NCBI GenBank assembly: GCA_007128275.1
Contig: SKXR01000122.1
Coordinates: forward strand, 1 to 12,602
Source: Kiritimatiellia bacterium
GTDB lineage: Bacteria; Verrucomicrobiota; Kiritimatiellia; SLAD01
Length of the DNA: 12,602 bases
Reading direction: 5' to 3'
Under the pieces are notes generated by a model. The model was not told the origin of the DNA and ran no database searches. It worked only from the letters and a program-made list of their open reading frames with translations. Each line of letters opens with the position of its first letter. Position 1 is the first letter of the stretch. A program made the position numbers and the translations under genes. This document shows positions 7,511 through 12,602 of the stretch, in pieces.

Positions 7511-8422
7511 ATGCGCATCGCCTTCATCACACCCACCCGTAACCGGCCGGCCCACCTGGACCGCATGCTGCAAAGTCTCGCCGCACAGTCGCGCCAGCCG
7601 AGTCAAGTGATTGTGATCGACGCCGGTGACGCATCGAAATTCGATGCGACGCGCCAACCCGACGGATTGCCCGTGGAATACGTGCGCTGGACCGAAGCGC
7701 CCACGTCCGCCCTACAACGTAATGCCGGTATCGCACAACTCCGCGATGATATCGATTTGGTATGTTTCTTTGACGACGATCAGGAACTGCATCCGGACGC
7801 CGTAGAGAAGATGCTGCAGTTCTGGGAATCCGCGTCGGCCGACATCGTCGCCGCGAGCTTCAATGAAGCCACGTACGAAGATCGGCGCACGCTCTTCTGG
7901 AGGCGCCTCGGCTTGGGTGCGTTGCTTGGTCTTTACAGTCGCAAGCCGGGACGGGTTGCGCGGTCCGGCTGGCATTCCCTGTACGGCAAGGTGGATCGAA
8001 ACACCGAATGCGAATGGCTAAGCAGCAAGGCGCTGGTGGTCCGGCGGAATCTGCTCAATACGTATCAATTCGATCCGTTCTTTGAGGGCTACAGCTATTT
8101 GGAGGATTTGGAGTTCACATACGGCTTGAGCCGTCATGGTCGTCTGATGATCGTGGCCGACGCGTTGTTCGACCATCACCAGCCTCCGCGCGGCGCGGAT
8201 TTCAACTGGCACGATTTCGGACGGACGGAGGTTCGGAACCGCCTCTACTTTGTGCGCAAACACGGGTTGTCCGTGCCCCGCTGTTATCTCGGCCTGCTGA
8301 TCCGCCTCGGCATGACATTGGGTGAGGCCCTCTTCAAACTCGACCGAAACGCCCGCCGCCGCGCCGCGGGAAATGCCGAAGAATTAACCGCAAAGCACGC
8401 AAAGAACGCCAAGGAAGATTAA
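7511..8422 (+). CDS. Glycosyltransferase family 2 with repeat-derived C-terminus
   Basis: A 303-residue GT2 enzyme. It opens with FITPTRNRP (residues 5-13), carries a DDD metal-binding motif at 88-90 (CFFDDDQEL) and an ED pair at E198-D199 (YLEDLEF). The VIDAGD segment replaces the usual VDDGS, as in some GT2 subgroups. It starts three bases after the methyltransferase stop. The last dozen or so residues (LTAKHAKNAKED) are encoded by a family-A left arm: the arm is read in a frame that passes through TTAACC, so translation continues to a TAA at 8420. The native C-terminus was probably shorter. The tail is lysine-rich and very likely has no catalytic role. Confidence 0.9.
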   Translation: MRIAFITPTRNRPAHLDRMLQSLAAQSRQPSQVIVIDAGDASKFDATRQPDGLPVEYVRWTEAPTSALQRNAGIAQLRDDIDLVCFFDDDQELHPDAVEKMLQFWESASADIVAASFNEATYEDRRTLFWRRLGLGALLGLYSRKPGRVARSGWHSLYGKVDRNTECEWLSSKALVVRRNLLNTYQFDPFFEGYSYLEDLEFTYGLSRHGRLMIVADALFDHHQPPRGADFNWHDFGRTEVRNRLYFVRKHGLSVPRCYLGLLIRLGMTLGEALFKLDRNARRRAAGNAEELTAKHAKNAKED

Positions 8423-8493
8423 GAATGGGAAGCAAATAGGAGCGAATGTTCCCATCAAAAGAAACCTTTGCGCTCTTCGCGCCCTTTGCGGTT
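8384..8493. repeat. Family-A inverted repeat element A2
   Basis: The left arm at 8384-8420 begins TTAACCGCAAAGCACGCAAA and lies inside the end of the GT2 gene. The right arm runs from about 8461 to 8493 and ends CCCTTTGCGGTT. The loop has its own inverted pair, ATGGGAA (8425-8431) and TTCCCAT (8449-8455), so the whole unit can fold as one long stem. The segment 8449-8493 recurs at 9110-9154 with one difference in 45 bases. An 11-base spacer (GATCTTCTTTC) joins it to the next element. Confidence 0.88.
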
Positions 8494-8504
8494 GATCTTC
8501 TTTC

Positions 8505-8618
8505 TTAACCGCAAAGCGCGCAAAGAACGCGAAGGAAGAAATAAGTATGGAAAAGGAACAGGCAGGAAGCTTCCCACAAAAGGAATTCTTTGCGATCTTC
8601 GCGCCCTTTGCGGTTAAC
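8505..8618. repeat. Family-A inverted repeat element A3
   Basis: The left arm at 8505-8540 begins TTAACCGCAAAGCGCGCAAA and the right arm at 8582-8618 ends CCCTTTGCGGTTAACT. The loop contains a perfect 10-base palindrome, GGAAGCTTCC (8565-8574). It is the second of two tandem family-A units and lies about 30 bases upstream of the GxxExxY start codon. The block 8484-8534 (right arm, spacer, left arm) recurs at 9051-9101 with 48 of 51 bases matching, which puts copies of the same compound repeat on both sides of the GxxExxY gene. Confidence 0.88.
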
Positions 8619-8635
8619 TCTTAGAATAGACCCGG

Positions 8636-8642
8636 AAAGGAG
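8636..8642 (+). promoter_or_regulatory. Strong ribosome binding site of the GxxExxY gene
   Basis: AAAGGAG lies seven bases before the ATG at 8650, a much better Shine-Dalgarno sequence than its neighbours have. It shows that 8650 was the original start and hence that the frame shifts after codon 7. Confidence 0.7.
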
Positions 8643-8649
8643 ATCGGCC

Positions 8650-9046
8650 ATGGATATCGAAACACTCGGGGAATAAGGTCATCGGAGCGGCCATTGAAGT
8701 GCATAGAACACTGGGCCCGGGCTTGCTGGAAAGCGCTTATGAACGCTGTCTCCTGCACGAACTCACGCTACAAGGCATTCAAGCCCGCCGCCAGATTGTG
8801 CAACCCATCCATTACAAGGGCCTTGATTTGGATGAAGGCTACAGAATCGACATATTGGTCGATGATCGAATCGTATTAGAGCTCAAGGTTGTTGACCGCC
8901 TCACGGGTGTACACACCGCGCAACTGATCACCTATCTCAAACTATCCGGTTGCACCCTTGGATACCTCATCAACTTCAACGCGAAACTCTTGAAAGAAGG
9001 CATGAAACGAATCGTTCACCAACACAATAAATCTTTGCGCTCTTAG
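8650..9046 (+). pseudogene. GxxExxY protein, frameshifted near the start
   Basis: The intact protein would be about 131 residues, the normal family length. From the ATG at 8650 the frame reads MDIETLGE and then stops at TAA. Removing one G from the GGGG at 8668-8671 restores MDIETLGNKVIGAAIEVHR, the family N-terminus. The rest is open to 9046. It includes the signature GLLESAY and a PD-(D/E)XK-like pattern, D in RIDILVDDR followed by E and K in LELK, as expected for the PDDEXK_3 domain family. The function of GxxExxY proteins is unknown; a nuclease-like role is inferred from the fold only. A shorter product could start at GTG 8699 but would lack the first helix. The stop (TAG) and the last residues come from a family-A right arm. 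The gene looks less GC-rich than its neighbours and interrupts the polysaccharide locus, so it is probably an insertion. A sequencing or assembly error in the G run is the main alternative. Confidence 0.82.
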
Positions 9047-9060
9047 CGCTCTTTGCGGTT
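9031..9060. repeat. Solo family-A right arm (A4)
   Basis: A right arm ending CTCTTTGCGGTT without an adjacent left arm. It overlaps the end of the GxxExxY frame and provides its TAG stop within CTCTTAGCGC. It is joined by TATCTTCTTTC to the following left arm, the same junction as between A2 and A3. Its natural partner may be the A3 left arm, which would put the GxxExxY gene inside one hairpin loop. Confidence 0.8.
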
Positions 9061-9071
9061 TATCTTCTTTC

Positions 9072-9158
9072 TTAACCGCAAAGTGCGCAAAGTACGCGAA
9101 GAACGACTGTTCCCATAAAAAGAAACCTTTGCGCTCTTCGCGCCCTTTGCGGTTAACT
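9072..9158. repeat. Family-A inverted repeat element A5
   Basis: The left arm at 9072-9105 begins TTAACCGCAAAGTGCGCAAA and the right arm at 9122-9158 ends CCCTTTGCGGTTAACTC, with a short loop. It is the compact copy of the family, ending ten bases before the WecG-type gene. Its right half from 9110 to 9154 is almost identical to 8449-8493 in A2. Confidence 0.88.
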
Positions 9159-9168
9159 CTTCCACATT

Positions 9169-9954
9169 ATGAACACACAAGCTTTTGAAATGCCTCCGAC
9201 TGCCGACATGCTTGGCTCTAAAGTCCACATGGTCCAGGTCGAAGATGTCATGAACATCTTCCGCTGGTGGATCGAAAACGAACCGACCCAGAACCACATG
9301 GTCGTCAACACCGGCATGCACGGTGTCATCGAAGGCCACGACAATCCGGACTTTCTCGAAATCCTCAACAGCGCCGACCTCTTCACCCCGGACGGCGTCT
9401 CCGTCAAGTGGATCGGCCAACTGAAAGGGTTTCCCCAGAAACGGCGCGTGAACGCCGTCGACCTGCTCGAAGCGACGTTCGCCATGTCCGAACAGGAAGG
9501 CTACAAACACTATTTCTACGGCGATACCGACGAGACACTGGCGCTTATGCGCGACAAACTCATGGAACGATATCCGAAACTTCAGATCGTGGATTTGCAT
9601 TCGCCGCCCTTCCGCGAGCTGACCCCGGAAGAGGACGAGGCAATCGTGCAGCGCATCAACAACTCCGGCGCGCATTTTCTCTGGGTCGGGCTCGGCCTGC
9701 CCAAACAGGAACGATGGATGCACGCGCACCGGGATCGCCTGACCGTGCCCATCGCCGCCGGCGTCGGCGCCGGCTTCAAATTCCTGGCCGGCAAAGTGAA
9801 ACGCGCTCCCTCCTTCGTTGGCGAACACGGCTTTGAGTGGATGTGGCGGCTGGTGCAGGAACCGAAACTGATCTGGCGGCGCGTCTTTCTCATGGGCCCG
9901 CGTTTTCTGTGGCTCGCCGGCAAAGACGTGTGGCATTCCCACCGCACACAATGA
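9169..9954 (+). CDS. WecG/TagA/CpsF family glycosyltransferase (GT26)
   Basis: A 261-residue protein with all the family landmarks: VVNTGMHGVIE near residues 45-55, TPDGVSVKW with D75, YFYGDTDE in place of the common FFGG segment, LWVGLGLPKQE ending at E181, and GVGAGFKFLAG from G198. The basic and aromatic C-terminal region (WRLVQEPKLIWRR) associates related enzymes with the membrane. Family members transfer N-acetylmannosaminuronic acid, N-acetylmannosamine or a similar sugar to an undecaprenyl-diphosphate-linked N-acetylhexosamine, so this enzyme probably adds an early sugar of the unit. The ATG at 9169 has no Shine-Dalgarno sequence and lies 14 bases after the family-A GCGGTT. It begins the fourth coupled group; a GT2 follows six bases later. 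The donor sugar is not determinable here. Confidence 0.93.
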   Translation: MNTQAFEMPPTADMLGSKVHMVQVEDVMNIFRWWIENEPTQNHMVVNTGMHGVIEGHDNPDFLEILNSADLFTPDGVSVKWIGQLKGFPQKRRVNAVDLLEATFAMSEQEGYKHYFYGDTDETLALMRDKLMERYPKLQIVDLHSPPFRELTPEEDEAIVQRINNSGAHFLWVGLGLPKQERWMHAHRDRLTVPIAAGVGAGFKFLAGKVKRAPSFVGEHGFEWMWRLVQEPKLIWRRVFLMGPRFLWLAGKDVWHSHRTQ

Positions 9955-9960
9955 ATCCGT

Positions 9961-10947
9961 ATGACCTCCTCTACGCAAGCCGAATGGATGAAGAAAGCCT
10001 GTGAGGAAGGCCTGGTCAGTATCATTGTCCCTACGTACAACCGCGCCGACCTCCTGCAGGAAACGCTCGACTCCGTCGCCGCGCAGTCTTATCGCCCCGT
10101 TGAGTTGGTGATTGTGGACGACGGATCCACCGATGCCACGTCATCGACCGTTCAATCATGGACGAAACAGTATCACGCGGATCATCGGTTGACGGTGCGC
10201 TATCTGTCCCAGCCCAACCGCGGTGCGTGCGCGGCGCGGAATCATGGCCTGCGCGAATGTCGAGGCGAATACATTCAATTTCTCGATTCCGATGATCGCC
10301 TGCGTCCCAACAAACTCACCCAACAAGTTGACGCCCTGGCGGCCGAACCCGGCCTCGACTACGTGTATGCACAGACCATACAGATCGGCCGGGACGGCAC
10401 GGAGCGCACAACAACCGGCCGTCCCATGGACCGCGGGGTGCCGGCGCGCAATATCCCCCTTCACCTCTGGCATACCACCGGCCCGCTCTACCGGCGACGC
10501 GTCTGCATCCAAGCCGGTCCGTGGGACGAAGCTTTGCGTATGTCGCAGGACTGGGATTATGCCGCACGGATCAAGGCCGTATCGCTCAATGGCCGATATA
10601 TTCCCGAGATCCTTTCCGAATATGTGATGCACGACAGCGGACAAATCGTGAAGCAAGGAACAATGCTCGAAGTTGCTTCGCGCAATCGGGCGATCCATAA
10701 CGTGATGGACCGGCTCACCGGATCGGCGGTCCAAGAACGCGCGGCCTGGGATGTCTGCAGTCGCGCGCTCGTGGCGGCGGGGATCCATGCCGGGGTATAC
10801 GGGGATCGAAAACAAATGCGACGGAATCTCGCCGAAGCACAGCGCCTCGGGTATACTCGCACCCGTTGTGCGGCCTGTGCCTTAGGCGCGGCGTCGTATC
10901 TCGTGCCGCCCAACGCATTTAAATGGCTATTAAACCGGATCCGATAA
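9961..10947 (+). CDS. Glycosyltransferase family 2, paralogue of the 4471-5511 gene
   Basis: A 328-residue GT2 enzyme. Motifs are SIIVPTYNRA from S20, VDDGSTD with D53-D54, the metal-binding FLDSDD at 109-112, and Q196-D197 (SQDWDYAARI), where most relatives and the paralogue have ED. Over its whole length, including the C-terminal extension, it parallels the GT2 at 4471-5511: both share ARNHGL, the IQ(H/F)LDSDDRL block and PLYRRR. An ancient duplication is likely. Tandem paralogues often add similar sugars at successive positions. It begins six bases after the GT26 stop, and the next gene starts one base after its own stop (TAAGATG). Confidence 0.92.
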   Translation: MTSSTQAEWMKKACEEGLVSIIVPTYNRADLLQETLDSVAAQSYRPVELVIVDDGSTDATSSTVQSWTKQYHADHRLTVRYLSQPNRGACAARNHGLRECRGEYIQFLDSDDRLRPNKLTQQVDALAAEPGLDYVYAQTIQIGRDGTERTTTGRPMDRGVPARNIPLHLWHTTGPLYRRRVCIQAGPWDEALRMSQDWDYAARIKAVSLNGRYIPEILSEYVMHDSGQIVKQGTMLEVASRNRAIHNVMDRLTGSAVQERAAWDVCSRALVAAGIHAGVYGDRKQMRRNLAEAQRLGYTRTRCAACALGAASYLVPPNAFKWLLNRIR

Positions 10948-10948
10948 G

Positions 10949-12196
10949 ATGAAGATTCTACTTTGCGCCTTTGCGTGCCATCCGCAAGGCAACAGCGGCC
11001 TCGGGGCCGGTGAAGATATTCTGGGTTGGAACATTGCCCGCCAGGCGTGCCGCTTTCACGAAACATGGGTGCTGACGCATGCGGGCAACCGCAACGCGCT
11101 TGAAGACGCCTGCCATATCCTGGACCTGAAGGATCGGTTACATTTCGAATATGTGCGTGTGCCCGGCATGGAATGGATGGCGCGCAATCATAAAGGTCCC
11201 CTGCAACTCTATTCCTGGTTCTGGCAATGGACGGCCTACCGGGCGGCGCGGCGATTGCATGCGCAACACCACTTCGCGCTGTTTCATCATGTCACCTTCG
11301 CGAACGACTGGCTTGCCAGCCCGACCGGCGCGTTTCTGCCCGTGCCCTATGTGCGCGGGCCCGGCGGCGGATCGCATCGAATGCCGAAGGGCCTCTTGCG
11401 CTCACGACGATTCCTTTCCCGGTTCTGGGAACGCGTGCGCAGTGTCGGCCAGGGATTGTACAAGCTCGACCCCATCTACCGGAGGGGCCAGCGGCGCGCA
11501 CGCGCGATCCTGCTGTGCAATCACGATGCCGTGCAGGCCGTGCCCGCCGCGTGGCGGAACAAGGTGCGGCTCTTCCCGGTGAACGGTATCGCGCCGGAAG
11601 ACGCGGTCGAACTCACCGCGCCGACAACCCGATCCACCGCGGAACGAAATCGCTTCCTCGTCGTCAGTGCGGGCCATTTCATTTCACTGAAATGTTTCGA
11701 CCTCGGCATCCGGGCCTTTGCCCTGTTTGCCAAAGAATATCCGCACGCCGTGCTGGAAGTCGTGGGCGACGGGCCCGAACGGGAACGGCTGGTGCGCTTG
11801 GCTCAGCACTTGGGGATCATCGAGCAGGTGCGCTTTCCCGGTTGGTCTTCCCGCACCGAACTGCTCCATCGCATTGCACAGGCGGACTGCTTTCTGTTTC
11901 CCAGCGCGCGCGACGGTGGCGGGGCGGTGATCGTGGAGGCCATGGCGACCGGTACCCCGGTCATATGCTTGGACATCGGCGGACCGGGCTATCATGTGCA
12001 GGACGCGTGGGGCATCAAAATCGCGCCGGGAGAGCCCGCCCAGGTCATTCGCGACATGGCCCACGCACTCGAGCGCCTGCACAACGGTTCCGCGCTGCGC
12101 ACACACATGGGGAGCGCTGGCAAGCAACGGGTACAGGACGTATACTTGTGGGAACGGCTGGGAGAAGAATTGAACCGCATCTACGAAGAACGCTAA
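10949..12196 (+). CDS. Glycosyltransferase family 4 (GT-B fold)
   Basis: A 415-residue GT4-type enzyme. The N-terminus ILLCAFACHPQGNSGLGAGED is the acceptor-domain glycine loop of a subgroup whose members often begin with similar sequence. The donor domain starts near residue 240 (SAGHFISLKCFDLGIRAF), followed by VVGDGPERERL. The EX7E motif appears as D322-GGGAVIV-E330, with aspartate replacing the first glutamate, a variant that also occurs in other GT4 enzymes. AMATGTPVICLDIGGPG completes the donor site. The TAA stop is the TAA of a degenerate family-A left arm (CGCTAACCGCGAAG), as in the GT2 at 4471-5511. The sugar is unknown. Confidence 0.91.
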   Translation: MKILLCAFACHPQGNSGLGAGEDILGWNIARQACRFHETWVLTHAGNRNALEDACHILDLKDRLHFEYVRVPGMEWMARNHKGPLQLYSWFWQWTAYRAARRLHAQHHFALFHHVTFANDWLASPTGAFLPVPYVRGPGGGSHRMPKGLLRSRRFLSRFWERVRSVGQGLYKLDPIYRRGQRRARAILLCNHDAVQAVPAAWRNKVRLFPVNGIAPEDAVELTAPTTRSTAERNRFLVVSAGHFISLKCFDLGIRAFALFAKEYPHAVLEVVGDGPERERLVRLAQHLGIIEQVRFPGWSSRTELLHRIAQADCFLFPSARDGGGAVIVEAMATGTPVICLDIGGPGYHVQDAWGIKIAPGEPAQVIRDMAHALERLHNGSALRTHMGSAGKQRVQDVYLWERLGEELNRIYEER

Positions 12197-12365
12197 CCGC
12201 GAAGCTCACTGAAACCATATTACCTTTAACGAAAACGCATGTGACAAAATCATGATTGGCAGAATCGTTAGAAAATATCCCTTTCGTCCGAAGAATGATT
12301 TTGCCAACAATAATTCTGCCGATATCTTCTTTTCACTTCGCGCCCTTTGCGGCCTTTGCGGGTAA
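12194..12365. repeat. Degenerate family-A element A6
   Basis: A decayed left arm (TAACCGCGAAG from 12194) and a better preserved right arm (about 12327-12365, containing CTTCGCGCCCTTTGCGG) bracket an AT-rich core of about 120 bases. The core has a separate 8-base inverted pair, GGCAGAAT (12258-12265) and ATTCTGCC (12313-12320). The right arm has an extra CCTTTGCG unit, consistent with 9-base slippage. It fills the gap between the last GT4 and the membrane protein. I found no promoter with two convincing boxes in the AT-rich core, though this is the most promoter-like composition in the window. Confidence 0.7.
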
Positions 12366-12373
12366 TTATTCTT

Positions 12374-12602
12374 ATGCATAATCACATGCACATGCCCCCC
12401 CCCGCACAACCGTCCCTGTGGCGGCGGTATCTGATCTGGCCCTTCTTTCTCTGGGTCTTGGTGTGGGGCACGGTGAACACCGGCCCATGGCGCCTGCCGA
12501 ACGCAGTCAGCACCATGGACTTCGTTCACGGATTTCGCGCCTACGCCGTCTTCGCGGCGGCATTTTTCGCACTGAACTACCTGTTAAGAAACGCGTATGC
12601 GC
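12374..12602 (+). CDS. Multi-pass membrane protein, 5' fragment (possible O-antigen polymerase/ligase)
   Basis: Seventy-six codons are open from the ATG at 12374 to the window end, with no stop. After a short His/Pro-rich start come a basic WRRY motif, a strongly hydrophobic segment (about residues 20-36, with LIWPFFLWVLVWGTV) and a second one (about residues 57-73, AVFAAAFFALNYLL). This fits the N-terminus of a polytopic inner-membrane protein. In this context a Wzy-type polymerase or WaaL-type ligase is the natural guess, but no diagnostic motif is reached. Alternative starts at 12386 and 12392 are in frame. No Shine-Dalgarno sequence is evident. Nine consecutive C bases directly follow the third ATG. 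Confidence 0.6.
   Translation, partial: MHNHMHMPPPAQPSLWRRYLIWPFFLWVLVWGTVNTGPWRLPNAVSTMDFVHGFRAYAVFAAAFFALNYLLRNAYA
12395..12403 (+). repeat. Poly-C tract (C9) within the start of the membrane protein gene
   Basis: Nine C bases encode three prolines immediately after in-frame ATG codons at 12374, 12386 and 12392. Gain or loss of one or two bases would shift the frame for all three starts. It is the longest homopolymer inside a coding frame of this window. Confidence 0.8.

Noticed and set aside
8384..9158. CRISPR array
   Set aside because: Copies are inverted pairs rather than regularly spaced direct repeats, spacers are unequal and partly conserved, and no cas gene is present.
9043..9978. 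311-residue open frame on the minus strand
   Set aside because: Antisense to the unmistakable WecG/TagA/CpsF gene. Its C-terminal end translates family-A repeat and it has no domain features.
11227..12255. 342-residue open frame on the plus strand
   Set aside because: Out-of-frame shadow of the GT4 at 10949-12196, with the Arg/Gly/Ala-rich composition typical of an off-frame translation.

Overview
This GC-rich window is an interior slice of a surface-polysaccharide (O-antigen, capsule or exopolysaccharide) locus. Every confident gene is on the + strand. In order it holds: the 3' end of a Wzx-like flippase; a GT4 and a GT2 glycosyltransferase; two tandem FkbM-type methyltransferases and a GT2; a GT4, a small class I SAM methyltransferase and a GT2; a frameshifted GxxExxY gene; a WecG/TagA/CpsF (GT26) glycosyltransferase, a GT2 and a GT4; and the 5' end of a multi-pass membrane protein that could be an O-antigen polymerase or ligase. 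Seven glycosyltransferase genes besides the GT26 point to a long, methyl-decorated repeat unit. The initiating sugar-1-phosphate transferase and any export or chain-length genes must lie outside the window. I saw no tRNA, rRNA, CRISPR array or transposase.

Layout: the genes fall into translationally coupled groups of three (ATGA, TGATG or very short junctions): 1-1618-2478, 2848-5511, 5643-8422 and 9169-12196. Between groups the intergenic DNA is almost wholly repeat. The first gap (2479-2847) carries a cluster of three unrelated palindrome types. The gaps at 5509-5638, 8384-8618, 9031-9158 and 12194-12365 all carry one inverted-repeat family, called family A here. Its left arm begins TTAACCGCAAAG and its right arm ends CTTTGCGGTT. 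Each arm is about three copies of a 9-base unit. Upstream genes end inside a left arm and several downstream genes start a few bases after a right arm, so the repeat essentially is the intergenic region.

The region 8384-9158 is the most unusual. A GxxExxY gene (PD-(D/E)XK-like fold, function unknown) sits between two compound family-A blocks. Parts of these blocks are near-identical direct repeats: 8449-8493 and 9110-9154 match at 44 of 45 bases. The gene has a good ribosome binding site but is broken by one extra G in codon 7-8. This looks like a decayed insertion into a family-A site, flanked by sequence that could recombine.

Organism: the repeat types (CGCAAAG arrays, CACAGGC-loop-GCCTGTG hairpins, GGAGGGCGAG palindromes) together with a GxxExxY gene recall Planctomycetota, Verrucomicrobiota/Kiritimatiellota or Hydrogenedentota genomes. 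That is inference from memory of such genomes; the sequence alone does not settle the phylum.

Joint function: cytoplasmic glycosyltransferases would build a lipid-linked oligosaccharide, and the methyltransferases would methylate sugar hydroxyls. The flippase would carry the unit across the inner membrane, and the terminal membrane protein might polymerise or ligate it.
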